NCBI GenBank assembly: GCA_033439765.1
Contig: JAULSN010000008.1
Span: 1,922,001 to 1,986,000 of the forward strand
Direction: 5' to 3'
DNA from: Lasiosphaeria ovina
Taxonomy: Eukaryota > Ascomycota > Sordariomycetes > Sordariales > Lasiosphaeriaceae
Length of the DNA stretch: 64,000 nt
This document shows positions 47,163 through 59,281 of this stretch, piece after piece. The notes beneath the pieces are model-generated. The model had not been told where the DNA came from and made no database searches. It worked only from the letters and a program-made list of their open reading frames with translations. Each line of letters begins with the position of its first letter. The stretch's first letter is position 1. A program made the translations under genes and the position numbers.

Positions 47163-48254
47163 TTACCTCCTCCATTTGACGAAGACCTCGTCGGTTCTAA
47201 AGCGCTGTGTGCAGGTGCTGTCCTCTAACGGGGTCCGGAAACCCGTCTCGTAAGCCAGGAGGCCCGCGTGTGCAATCATGATGCCATTGTCTATGCAGAA
47301 CCGCTCGTCGGTCGCATAGACGCTCCCGCCTCGTTCCGCGGCCATGCCGCCCATCATTTCCTGCAGGCGCTCGTTGCACCCGACTCCGCCTACAATGAGG
47401 ACCTGCTTGCTGCCGACGTGCGCCATGGCCCGCTCCGTTATTTCTACCAACATGGCAAATATCGTCTCCTGCAAACTGAAGCAGAGGTCCGCCGGCGTGA
47501 TGGGCTCTCCATCCGGCCCCACCCCGCCGGCCTTCATCAGCGCCGCCAGCTCATCGGCCCGCGCCAGAATGCCGCTGAACGAGCAGTCCATCCCCTTGAC
47601 CGTGTACGGGAGGTCCAGAAGCACGCGGCCTCCTTTCTTGGCCAGCTGCTCGATGTTGTAGCCGGGTGCCGGGTCGTTGCTGATCTCGAGAGTCCGCGCG
47701 AAGCGATCCAGGCAGTTGCCCACGGCGATATCAAGGGCCTCACCAAAGATGCGGTACCGCTGCTCGGCGTAGGCGATCACCTGCGTGTTGCCACCGCTCA
47801 CGTACAGCACCACGGGGTTCTCGGCGCCCGTTATGGCGCGCCCCATCTCGATGTGGCCGACGCAGTGGTTGACGCCCACCAGCTCCTTGCCCCAGAGCAG
47901 CGCCAGCGTGCGCGCCGCTATCGCTACCGAGCTCAGCGGGCCCCCCATCCCCGGCCCGCGCGTGTAGCACACGCAGTCGACGTCGGCCACCGACACGCGC
48001 GCGTCCGCCAGCGCCTGTTTGGCCACCCGCACGAAAAACGCCCGGTGGTGCCGCGCCGTGTCCTTGGGCAGGAACCCCGTCCCCGGCGGCGACACAAACG
48101 TGTGCCGCACGTTGGACAGAACCACCGCCTCGCCCCCGTCCTCGTGCGCAATGACGCCGATCCCTAGTTTGTTGGCTGACCCTTCGCACCCCAGCGCGAT
48201 GCGTCGCTTTTTGTTGCTGCTTGAGGGGGGGGTTGGAATGGCTGTCGCGGCCAT
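47163..48254 (-). CDS. KAE1: tRNA N6-threonylcarbamoyladenosine synthase subunit Kae1 (KEOPS)
   Basis: Catalytic subunit of the KEOPS/EKC complex, which transfers the threonylcarbamoyl group onto A37 of ANN-decoding tRNAs. Single exon, 363 aa, start ATG at 48254. The metal ligands lie in [10 protein letters not shown] (His130, His134). The nucleotide-binding features include GCEGSANK near the N-terminus, YVSGGNTQV, and the C-terminal [10 protein letters not shown] and [12 protein letters not shown]. There is no mitochondrial presequence, which agrees with the cytosolic/nuclear Kae1 rather than the mitochondrial Qri7 paralogue. GC-rich, so a long antisense open frame runs through it (a shadow). 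A 2.4-kb gap separates its start from EPL1. Confidence 0.95.
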   Translation of the reverse strand: MAATAIPTPPSSSNKKRRIALGCEGSANKLGIGVIAHEDGGEAVVLSNVRHTFVSPPGTGFLPKDTARHHRAFFVRVAKQALADARVSVADVDCVCYTRGPGMGGPLSSVAIAARTLALLWGKELVGVNHCVGHIEMGRAITGAENPVVLYVSGGNTQVIAYAEQRYRIFGEALDIAVGNCLDRFARTLEISNDPAPGYNIEQLAKKGGRVLLDLPYTVKGMDCSFSGILARADELAALMKAGGVGPDGEPITPADLCFSLQETIFAMLVEITERAMAHVGSKQVLIVGGVGCNERLQEMMGGMAAERGGSVYATDERFCIDNGIMIAHAGLLAYETGFRTPLEDSTCTQRFRTDEVFVKWRR

Positions 48255-50635
48255 GGTTGTGAATTATAAGGTGCGAGCTTCGATTCCGGTTCAGTTTCAG
48301 TAAGCGGTAAGTCTTATGTCTGCCGTGAACGGAGGCAGTATCTAAAGTCGACGAGGTCCTGAGCGCCGCGCCCGCGTTGGATGAGGTAATGAGGGGTTGT
48401 TTGTATGTATCAAGGTCGCCCAAGTCTTTCTTTCACCTAGTCTTCTGAACGGTTCCAGCACTGACCAGAGCGCGATTTCTGTCTCTTGAAATAGAGTAGG
48501 TTATTAGACAAAATCTTGAGTATGAATAAAGGAACACAAGCACGCACGGTTTCGTAACACTCAAAGACGACAACCCGGGGCCTGAAAGGCGAATAACGGA
48601 ACTATCAACAGGGGAACTTTTTAGGTGTCAGTTGTAATGAAGTATTTCGTCAGCGGGGTCCCGCCGAGAGGGGTTCGATCCGATGACAGACACTGAGTGG
48701 AGGAGGTACATGTACCCCCGTAATGTATCTGTAAGTAAAAACCCAGATGGCAAGGGCCGTGCGCTGGCGCCACAAAAAAGGCTGGGGGGTGCCGATTCAA
48801 GCACCAGCGGCGCGCAGGGCTGTCGCAGACCCGACCCGTCCCATGGCTTGGGGCTTTCTTGACCCCACAGCACCGAGATCCCAATTCTCTCTAGCACATA
48901 CCCATTACATTCTTTTCCGCCGCATCACCACCAACTCTACACCCGGAACATATTCTTCCTCGCTCGTGGCACCAGCTGGGCGCACTCGTGGATGCCTGGC
49001 GCTGTTTACTTCAGCTCTTCGTGTTGTCTCGAGACTCAGATACCACACACAATGGCCTCCACGAGCTTCCGCCTTGTTCTTGCAGCTGCTTGCTGTCCCT
49101 GCTCCTGCGTATGCATCGAGTCTCGGCGTCCAATAACCCCATCGGGGTTCGGATAAGCAACATTCTTTTCATACCCGGCTATCCACATGTCCCTACTCGA
49201 GGTAAGACCATCCGCATGTCTTGCCCCTTCGCCGGTATATCAAGCTTCCCTGCCGCGCGAGAGTAATCACTCGGTCGTGTGTGCCGAGTTGGCCCCGGGT
49301 CTTGTTCCTAGGCGCTTCCATGGAGAGCTCAGCTGACCAGATCACTCTTCGGCGATTAGGGCTTATTCCCACGATACCCTCAGGATACTTGGTTGCAAAG
49401 TCTCGGTCAGCTTCCTAAGAAGGTGTCTGGTGCTCCGCTAGACCCTCAAGTCGCCTTGGTTAGCGGTGTTCGACCAACCTCGTTGAAACCCGTGGCGCGG
49501 GTCTCCTCACCGGGTCGCCAAAGTCCGCCAACGCACAAAAAAACATCCATGCGCTTGATTCAAGGCTGAAGCCGCCTTCACAACAACATTGCTCGGAAAC
49601 CGTCTTTGACGGCATATTCTCGCTTCGGTTATTTTGGCCGGGTATCTATCGTCGGCTGTTAAACATGTCACCGCGTGCATTGGCGCAGCTTTGCGTTCTC
49701 GGACAGCCGAAAGATCGAGGTTCGGAGTACGCAACAGAGGCGAAAGCACATTTGCGCTCGGCCCCGGGGCTCTTTTCTTGGCCTACTATCACAAGGCGGG
49801 CTGACTCAGATTCTACCCTTCTTCAGCTAAACATACCCTCCTAGAGGAATTGTTATCCCCTTTTCGGCTCGTCTGCTCGGACCGAAGAAGAAAAATCCGT
49901 GGCTGTCCCCTTGCTACAGAATATTCTCAATTCGCGGTCTTTCCATCTGGTCACCATTACAAGCCCCACGCCCAGCAAGCTATAGTAAGAAAAGCACGAG
50001 AACCTTTTTGCCAGCCCACTCTACCCGCTCATCCGTCGTCAAACCATGCGCACAACAGAGGTGACCCGAGCAACAAATCGGTTAGACTGTGCCTACAATG
50101 GCCTCAACAACACACAGCAACACATTGTTTTCGAATTGTTTAGGTGATCGCTTGATCATACACCCCAACAACCTACACTAGGTCCAGGTCGGACATCCGC
50201 CACGCAGATAAGCTTTCAAGCTAGTCTGGGAGACTTGTCGATCTTTATTTGCACGCGACGCATAACACCTCTTCAGTTCTTCCATCCGTCACGACGGCCC
50301 AGTCAGATTCGGGCCAATGGTGTCCCAAAAGCTACTTTGGTTTGATTATACCATGGCTCGGGTGCTTTCTGAGATAGTTCTGCGGCGACAGAGCAGCTAT
50401 TGGCTTCCCATATTTACACCTATCACTCGCTCCCCTCCTTCGCCTATATTCTACACAAAACCCCACAACCCAAACGCCACGCCGGGCTGAACTCCCTTTT
50501 ACCAGCCAGCCATCGCTAAATGCATAATCGAGAGTTGAGGGTATACATGGAAGAGCTCTCTGCTCTCGCGGTGACCTCATCTGAAGATCAAAAAATGGAA
50601 AAGAAAAACCAAGCACACATATCACAGCGGCCACA
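48255..50635. other. Long intergenic region between EPL1 3' end and KAE1 5' end
   Basis: 2.4 kb. No frame with a family signature on either strand; the longest (48747-49136, +, 129 codons) looks random. I searched for a tRNA around GGTTCGATCC at 48673 and found no cloverleaf. It probably contains the KAE1 promoter and the EPL1 3' UTR. Confidence 0.55.
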
Positions 50636-52478
50636 TCATGAGACTGGCCGCCTTTGTGGAGGTGGTTGGGGAAGAGGCTGTTGCTGTGGAGGTGGTGGCG
50701 GTGGAAGGATTGCCGACCGAGGAGCAGGAGTTTGCGCCACACCGCTTCGGCCTGTCAGAAAATTCGGTAGGCCTACTGACACTCGGAAAGCCAGAGCAGG
50801 CGTGTCGAACGGGTCTGCCTCATACATCGGGGTGTCTTCTTCATCGTCCGAGGATTGGTCATATTTCCACCGGTCCGACTGTTTGTCGCTACTTTCCCGT
50901 GGAGGACTCGCCAAACCACGACGATCGATCCACAGGCGGTTGAGTCGACCTATCCGTCGCCGATACGCCGGCGGATTCTCTCTCGAATCCTCATCCTGGG
51001 CAACACCCCTGAACTTGAATACCGGTGGAGCATGCTCTGGTCTATCAAGATCCATCGGGGTCGGTTCATCTGCGGATGCTGAAGACGCCGATGCTGGGGG
51101 TGTCATCAAGTATTGTGTCTTGGCTGGCCTAAAGCTGAGGTCCGGGCGCCGCCCCTGAACCGGAGACAGTGGTCCCAAAGTGAGATCCACATGGTTCCTG
51201 TTCCATTCGCTATGGTTCGTGGCCTTCAACTGGACAGCGAGACGAAGATCCATCTCCTTCTCAGCGAGCCGATCTGACAGGTGCACGAGGTCTGCTTCTC
51301 CTTGTCGACCATCTGGACGAGGAGGCAGACGAAGCTGTGCAGGCACGGGCGCCCGCTGTATGGCAGGAGCATCGGGCGCCTTTCTCTTTTGCGGCTGCAA
51401 AGCTGTCAGCATCAAGCGAGGTAATTTGAGTTGGTGTTTTTGGAGCGCACTAACCTTTTGGTTGATTAGGTCTTCGTCATCTGTCTTTATACCTAATCTG
51501 ATCTTCTGCTCCTTCAGCTGAGCTCTTTGCTCAAAGATGGCGCGGTCTGTCTTGAGCATCTCTGCTTTGAGAAGTTCTCGACTGTGCGCAGCCAAGGCCA
51601 GCTGGCGACCCTCCTCGAGCTCTTTGCGCAGCCGTTTGAGTTTATCTGCAACATGTGCATCCCGAGTTCTCGTCTTCCTAGTTTGTCGGACTTCCCGACG
51701 ACGGAAGCAGACATACGGGTCCATGTCATCGCTTTCCTGGTGCAATTCGAACTTGAGGGTTGGATGCAGGGGCCGGTTGCTCAACGCTTGCCGCCTCGAC
51801 TTCCAATACTCATAGATCTCCTTGGCATGGGGCATGACCTTGCTTTTGTCAAGTTCCTGTAAGCCCTGGAGCATCTCGTCATAGGCAACTACAGTCTGAT
51901 CTACCGCCGCATAGGGAGCTTTGATGTATGCGGTGTCTTCATACACCTCCATGATCCTCTCAAAGTCATCGTCGGAAAGCTGGGCCGAGGCCGTTCGCTT
52001 CTGATTGTAGGACTTGAGGAAGGCTTCATCGTCCTCCGTCATGTCATACATACACCCTATACATTCTTCCACCGTTTGGGAGAAGCGAATGTAAGTGGAC
52101 GTCTTGGAGAAGCGCTGGGAATAGAGCTCATCAAAGTTGAGCGTGCTCTGTTCTGGAGGCGGCACAGGGATCTCCTTGTCTGCCGCGACCCCCGCGCCTT
52201 GCAGCACGGCCTGAAGATGGTATTCCTGTAAGGCAAGGAGTCAGTATCAAGAGTTTGTCTGGCGGACGTAATTATGGCACGTGCGCGAACACGTGACAAG
52301 ACGCGTTCAATCGAGGTAGGTTTTGACTCACATTTTCCTCGGCCTGCTCGACTCCGGTCGAGATTTGGGCCTCGTTTGTGAGTGATTCATACTCGGTCGG
52401 ATCGATTTGGTCTTCTCGGAGAACTGGCAGAGGTGTTTTCACGCTCAGTTTCTTGTATCGGACCTTCCGGGTCGCCAT
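50636..52478 (-). CDS. EPL1: Enhancer of polycomb-like protein Epl1 (NuA4 scaffold)
   Basis: Core scaffold of the NuA4/piccolo histone acetyltransferase, binding Esa1, Yng2 and Eaf6. Exons 52478-52332, 52225-51455 and 51394-50636, introns 106 and 60 bp, 558 aa when both introns are removed. It begins MATRKVRYKKLSVK, the basic start of fungal Epl1. The EPcA domain runs to about residue 260, including SQRFSKTSTYIRFSQTVEECIGCMYDMTEDDEAFL. A charged coiled segment (ADKLKRLRKELEEG) follows. The C-terminus is disordered with a poly-Pro/Gln end. The second intron (51395-51454) is a multiple of three, phase 0 and lacks stops, so unspliced mRNA would code for 20 extra residues. Divergent from calcineurin B. 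Confidence 0.94.
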
Positions 52479-53383
52479 GGCAGCCGGAGGAACCAAGTCC
52501 AGCAAAACCTTGGGGAAACCCCGACGAGTTTTTTTTATTTCATTCAGGGCCCCATGCGAAAGCGATCGGTAGAATTTTCCGATGCGGAACTGGCGTTGTT
52601 GTTGATATTTTGATGGCTAAAGTCTGGTCACTGGATGGAGTGTCGTTGAAGTTCTGGCGCAGATTTTGCTGTTTTGGCGGCGGGTCAGGATGCTCATTCT
52701 GGCGATTGGCTCCTGAAAGGGACGTGCCCAGTGACCGATAAGCGCGCCCACTATTATGTAACCACGCCGCAGGACATCGCTTTCGCTCAGTGTTGCTCCT
52801 TGTTTCCAGCAAGTCGTAGTCGTGACGTCAATAAAATTCGGCACACGCAACAAAAAAAACTGCAGCAGGTGCAGAATATCATATGAGTTAATGGAAATTT
52901 TGCATCTTTAAATTTTTTTGCACCCGTGATGTGGACAAGTGCGCCTGCTTTATTCCTTTTCCTGGAAGTACCAAGGTGACTTTGAGGCAAGGGATGGATA
53001 CCGGGCACGTGCTTCAAAGCTAGCCTCGCATCTGGGAAATTTGCATGTTGGCCTCCTGAAGAGGGGCACGGTGGCTGATTGACAACCTCAGTGTGGCGGA
53101 CCTCGTCCCCACACTCCCCCACATCCTCCTGGTTATCAGCAATCATCCTTTTTCCCCTCTGCTTCAGCCTTACTCGTGAGCCTGATGAACCAAACATCGT
53201 TTCTCCCCCCCCAATTTGACGCACCTACCCAACTAAGACACCTTAACCTATCTATCGGCCGAAATCGCCCGACCTAGCTGAAGCGCATCTTCTGCTAAAG
53301 AACGACGCAGCTTTGTGCTTCTTTGCGCAGCGCGCCCCGATCTCTCCTCTACCCGACCAACATCCCCGCAGCCCGCCAACACA
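52479..53383. other. Intergenic region between divergent EPL1 and calcineurin B genes
   Basis: About 900 bp, presumed promoters. Contains ATTGGC CCAAT-type words near 52704 and an A-rich stretch near 52850. No gene seen. Confidence 0.6.
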
Positions 53384-54768
53384 ATGGGCAACACTACCAG
53401 CGCTGTGCTGGACAACATAGTCCAGGGGTCCAACTGTCGGTTTAGCCTCACCCCATGATGATTTCCCTCGTCTGTTTCTATCCACTACACTTTGCGACGG
53501 TCCCAGTTTTTGTTGTACCCTGACCCGGATCCCGGGAGTGGGGAGGGTGATGCTCCCCGTCGCTTCTCTTGTTTGCGACGGGCGGCCGGAGACGGGGTTG
53601 GGGCCGGAGCCGGGGTTGGGGCCGGAGCCGGGGTTGTGGTTGGGGCCGGCGACTGGTGGCTCCTGTCGCTATCCTGGCTCCTGCATCACATACATACACA
53701 CACACACAGACACTGGGCTCCATCGCTAACGTATGCTGGCTTTGTTTCGCATCTACAGTCGATAGAGAAGAAGTCGACCGCCTGCGAAAAAGGTTTATGA
53801 AATTGGATAAGGTACCGTTGACCCATGTTCCCAGCGATCTATTCCTGGAGAACAGGTTCGATTGCGCCGAGTTGGAAGCGGCGGAGGGGAAGGAGAGACA
53901 CAACTTGCGACTATTAGAAGATACACGAGGACAAGAGGACATTGATCACTGACGATTATTGCCCCTGTCTCTCTACAGGACAATTCCGGCACCATCGAGC
54001 GCGACGAATTCCTCAGCCTCCCGCAAATATCTTCAAATCCGCTTGCTACCAGGTTCGCATTCCCCCGATTTTCTTCAGGCGTCTTCTGTTTGCCCCTTAT
54101 ATATGTACATATATGCCTACCGGTCTTTCATGTTGTGCGCTCAAAGCCATGTTGACGAGGGATTCAATCCGTGGATCGGAGGGCGTGGTTTAGCATGCTT
54201 GTACTGTATCCATGTTGATTTGGCTGACTGGGCGTGTATCACAGAATGATTGCTATTTTTGACGAAGATGGTGGCGGCGACGTTGACTTTCAAGAGTTTG
54301 TATCAGGGCTGAGCGCTTTCTCGAGCAAGGGCAACAAGGAGCAGAAGCTCAAGTTCGCGTTCAAGGTATACGACATTGATCGCGACGGCTACATCAGCAA
54401 CGGCGAGCTGTTTATTGTGCTCAAGATGATGGTGGGCAGCAACCTTAAGGATCAGCAGCTGCAGCAGATTGTGGACAAGACAATCATGGAGGCAGATCTT
54501 GACCGTGATGGCAAGATCAGCTTCGAGGAGTTCACCAGGATGGTCGAGCATACCGACGTGGTGAGCATGAGCATGATGACTCTAGGTGGGTATCTTGCTT
54601 TCTTTTCCTCCTTGCCACGCCCCCACCCCCATCCGTTTCTCAGACTATATTTGAACTGCGGTAGTTCTTTTGAAAGGAATGGTGGGCGGGCGGCGGCTTG
54701 GACGAGAGAAAGACAGATGCAGCACACTTTTTTCGCTAACTCGTTATTCTCTTACAGACCAGTTCTAA
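53384..54768 (+). CDS. CNB1: Calcineurin regulatory subunit B
   Basis: Calcium-binding subunit of the calcineurin phosphatase, which calmodulin activates. Five exons: 53384-53435, 53759-53811, 53979-54052, 54245-54585, 54758-54768; introns 323, 167, 192 and 172 bp; 176 aa. Starts [17 protein letters not shown] with a myristoylation-type Gly2, continues [24 protein letters not shown]. All four EF-hand loops are present ([48 protein letters not shown]). It ends TLDQF, the last exon coding only for the D (partly), Q, F and stop. Odd points: donors GTCGGT and GTTCGC for introns 1 and 3, a G-rich minisatellite in intron 1, and two extra residues (VV and MM for single V and M) before TLDQF compared with the usual 174-aa protein. 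Confidence 0.96.
53594..53649. repeat. 18-bp G-rich minisatellite in calcineurin B intron 1
   Basis: Two perfect copies of an 18-bp unit (GGGGTTGGGGCCGGAGCC) and a third diverged copy. Several GGGG runs are spaced to allow a G-quadruplex on the sense strand. A CA repeat (about 53687-53713) follows in the same intron. Confidence 0.9.
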
Positions 54769-57700
54769 GTATTTCAGCTTCTTGGAAGATACCATGATAT
54801 GAGTTCCGTTTTCCTTTCTCCTTTTTCTTGGCGGACACGAAAAAAATTGGCTTTTTCTTCTGTGCCTTGGTTTTCGTATTGGGATGGAGAGACTCTTTGG
54901 GAAAGTCATGGTGAGCCAACCAGCCTTTGCATGGTGTTCTTGCAGATCAGCAAAGTTTACTCATAGATAGGAGTTATAATGAGATACGCTATCGGACTTG
55001 ATGTCCAATCACTGAACGGACACTTGCCGCTTTTTTTGTGTCTGTTTTTTTCTCCTTTCCGTTTTGACTTCTTCGTTTGCTCGTGTTCATTTGACATGAG
55101 CTCTTCCATAACGAAGGGATGCTATAGATAGCTCCCATAGGTCATAGGGACCAGACTGCAATTTTCGCCATCGGCACCTCACGGGCTATCTTTCGGTGAA
55201 GTCAACTCCTAAAGTGAGGCTCGGCTGTTGTCACGAGAGCAGGCATTCGACCGGTCAACTAGCGTGGTGCTCGGATATTTGTCTCGCATGTAGCTGTCCA
55301 ATTACTTTGGAGAGCAGGCAAGGGAGCAAGGTGATCGACATCCGGTGCTTGCCCACCCACCCAATTCCCGTTGAGAAACAGGCGGAACGGCCCAACATAT
55401 AGGTCCTGTCACTTAGACTAGGTTACTGCCGAGATGAGGTTGATACCTATAGGCAGTCTAAGACACACAAGTACCCAAGGTAGGTTGGTAGGTACCGAGT
55501 ACCTGCTTGTGTCAGGTCAGCTCGGCTCTCTGCACCGGCGGGACCTTGCCGTCGTCAAGGGGAGAGCGCGAAATGTTCCGAGACATTGGGACCCCCCACC
55601 CGCGCTGACGGAGAAAGGCGCGGGATGAGACAGGGTTGGACGCATCTAGGCTGGTCTTTATATTGCGCTAACCATACATGGTGGACTGGGCTGAGCACAA
55701 CGAGGTTGAGGATATGGCATTTATAAATAGATGTACCGAGCAAAACAAGAGCAGTGCCGTTCAACTATTTTGACTTTTTGCTGTACCGCGGCAGACGCTT
55801 CACTATGTTCATTTAAAGTGTGTGCATGGTGATGGATATAAGCCATTTCACTGTTGTGATAGATCTAACTGTGGAAGTCCCTCCTCGAGCAGACGAAATA
55901 AAATACCAAAGATGTAGCAGACAAGCCGAAAAAAGGAGGGTAGGGGCTTCCCTGATCGTATCCGCATCCGCTAAAATCCCACATCCGCGGCGGGGGTCTG
56001 AGTCGGCTGTCTCGGTGACGGATCATCACACGCAAGAGTAAAGGCGCATATGTACACCTACCTTGGGTATACCGCAAACATGAAGTCGCCGTATCTCTCT
56101 CTTCCTCTTAGCTCTTAGATAACCGGGGTGGTCGGCAATCTGGCGAGGATCCGGAAAGTGGCACAGCCCCCCCAGGTGGGTTGGCATCATGCAGCCCTGG
56201 ATGGACTAACTGACTGTCTGGGCGGGCGAGTTAAAGTGAGTGCTAGGTAGCTGACTAAAACTGACTGGCCGGTCATGTGTGTTGAGGTACACTCGGGCAA
56301 AGGCCATATGGTCGCCGATGGCGTAGAATATAACGCCACAAACCCAAAACAAAGTCCGACGAGGTGCCCGATGCGGGAGGAGGTTGTCTAGGGGCACTGT
56401 CTGAGACTCACCGGTATATGCCCTTTGACAAAACGGGCAGCTTTCTGTTTTCTTTTCTTTTTCCCTCCCTTGGATGCCCTTTCCTAAATATGTCACACCG
56501 GTTTGTTCTCGTTGTGATGGTGGCAATCTGGGCCCCCTCCCTTTTCTTTTGCCCTCTGCGTGGGGGGTTTCCGTTTGGTGTTGGATCCCCCGGTTCAGCT
56601 GGTGTGGTTCTCAGTACCGCCGAGCACAATGTCTTGGCAGGCGCTGTGTGGTGTTGAATTGCTGTGGCGTCTGCGAGCACATATGTCATGGAATGTATAT
56701 ACATGGGTTCCGGGAGAGGAAAACCAACCTAGGGGTACGAACCGCCCGGTCCCGCTGCGTGCAACAAATGGGGGCAAGCCACTGTCTTTGCCGGCATTAC
56801 GAGCGGAGAAGGGAAGGTGAAGTCGGGGGAATACTAGTAGTGTCTTGTGCGATGTGACGAGTCACATACATCTCGAGGTGAACAAGATTGAGTTCTCCAG
56901 ATCGCCATGGAACCCGTACACTACGTATTGGGCAAACGTATGTAAGGTACCTTTCTTGTTTAGGCAGTGAATGTTCCTTGTTCTGAGCTAGGATTCACCC
57001 GCCCGCAGAGCCACCCACCCAAAGTCCACACCCCCTTGCCGCCCAGTTATATCGATCCATGGTACTGGAACTCGGCTGTGGGGATTACGTAGTGAGAAAA
57101 CCACAAGGCTAAGGTATGGCCTATGCACGGGCTCTATGACAATGGGTGTGGCGATCCTTCCGACCAACTTCTTGATCGTCCCTTTTCCCGAAAGTTTTCG
57201 GGCATTGGTGACATGAAGGACATGAAGGCTGCAGTGTACATACACATGCAGTCATGTCGGCTGCCCTGGATCACGACATCCCCATCAAGCCAAGGACGAC
57301 ACAGGGGGGGCTGGGAGTGGACGTGTCTTGGAGGGCCGAAGGCTTGTGGCATAGGTAGTGCAAACATCCGCCGGTGAATCAAACGGTAATCACGCCTCGT
57401 CCATCTTCCTGACAAACAGCTATTCGCCGGATGCTGTATTTTCATGTCCCTTTGAGACACGCGTCAGCCCCATTCGAAGATAATGGGCGGGTGTAGGTGG
57501 GGGACCCGTTCCCATAAGAGCTGGAGTCCAAAACCCAAGACGGCGACTAGAGTCGTCGTGCAGCGGGGAGAGCAAGCGAGGTCGGCGATGCGTTAGTTTA
57601 AACAGCTGGGCAGGGTACATCGTGGTGGTAACGTCCGTATTGCCCGGGCTCCCCTTCTAACTCGATGTGGATAGATCGGCACTGTGAGAGCTGGGTCTTG

Positions 57701-59281
57701 CGTGTGAGGCGCGATGTCTTGCAGTAGTGCAGAAGCGAAGTCAGCTGAGGCGAGCGGGTTCTCCCTCCATTCCTTTCACGCCAAGTCACGTCAGTCAACG
57801 GCACCTGGTGCGCTCTAGGCGGTTTCCAACCCCAGGACCCCACTAACACCAAATGGGGAGAGGCCAGAAAAGAAAGGAGCGCAAAGGTATTCGTACGTCA
57901 GGTTCAGTCGCTTCATTCGTTTTACGACCGTTACATACACGGAAATCGGAGTAATACGGAGCGGAATACGCAGGTAAAAAGAAGCTCTCATGATTGGCCT
58001 GTCCGGGAATTTAATGACCCAGCAAGCTGGTACCTGTGCTCATGTGTCACTTATCATTGGCCAAAGCTGCGGCCCCAATACCATCTGGCGGGGTCTTGGC
58101 ACAGATGCGGACGTACGCTAGGTATCCAAAGTGGGGCTGGTGTGGAGTGTAACTTTCACGGAACTCGCCGGTGAAGCTGCTTGCAGATTGGAATTGCCTT
58201 CAGTAAACAAGAAATAGCCAACTGTTTCCATTCCTCACTACATTTCATACAGCCGGCGGTTCCACACACCCGGGCCACGTACTCCTTCCAAGTTCCCACA
58301 CCGGTCTTCCGCTCCTAGCCCCATGGAGTATGGAGTATGGAGTGTGGGATCAGACCGACCCTTTTCCTAGTCGTGGTTTGGTGTTGCTCTGCTACCTCCT
58401 TTCAGTCCAACCGACTCGAAAAAATAAAAAACTACCACGAGGTCGCCTCCCCAGCCCCTCACTTTGCGGTATGCCAGATTGTCATACGTGTGTATATGTG
58501 GTGGGAAGCCAAAGCCGATATCCACCGTTCTACTCGGAGAAAGAACTATGTACAGGAAACCCGTATTGAGAGAGGGGTTAGACCAGCCAACATGTTTCTT
58601 GTTCCTTTTCCTGACCAGCCAAAACCCATGCAATATCCAATCATGACCCATATCCCACCCATCCTTTGATCCTATCCCTTCGATGTGAGCGAGTGCCGGG
58701 AACAGTTCAGCCTCACTCGCAGACCTGCTGAAGCCGCAAACTGAAAAGGTCCACGCCGATCTCTAGCCTCAAGCCGTCTGTTCCGCCGCCAGAGCCTTCG
58801 AATCAGGAATTTTTTGCTCCCTATTCCATTCCCAACCCGGAAAAAGCACACCGAAACTCCTGGTTTACTTCGGAAGTACCGCTGATCGCTTGCCATCGTC
58901 TAACAACTGGCGCCTACCGAGACTTCTCAGTTTCATCCACCAGGGTATCCCGTGCTGCCGCCCAGCCTCTTCCCAGATCTTCTAGGAAGAAGGAATCATT
59001 GCCGCATCCATTTCAGTACGCCAGATAGATAAGAAGAAAAAATATCCAAGCCACATGACCTCGCATCAACGAGTCCACTTTGGAAAGCAATGTACGACTA
59101 GAGGATCAGGGGGAGAGTCCTGGACCAAGACTGAACGTGAGAGAAAAAAGCAAGCAAAAATAACAAAAGAAGACACAGACAAATATTGCAAATTCGACCC
59201 ATGCATAGAATCCAGACTGTTAACGGACACTTCCTTACTGAGCTCGAACAGGCTGCCAGGTGCCCAGTATCTTGATGGGTG
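54769..59281. other. 4.5-kb gene-poor region between convergent genes
   Basis: Lies between the 3' ends of calcineurin B and the Gln-rich gene. Only short scattered frames (none above about 130 codons), no recognised domain and no RNA gene. Contains short GGTAGGT/GTACC words near 55480-55500, an ATGGAGT triple at 58324-58343 and ACGGAGTA-like words near 57945. An intron-split small gene or a non-coding RNA cannot be excluded. Confidence 0.5.

Noticed and set aside
47268..48167. 299-codon open frame on + strand
   Set aside because: Exactly antisense to KAE1, whose protein is strongly conserved; it is His/Arg-rich and arises from GC-rich codon bias.
48620..48695. tRNA-like B-box (GGTTCGATCC)
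   Set aside because: No A-box at the right distance and no cloverleaf stems could be drawn.
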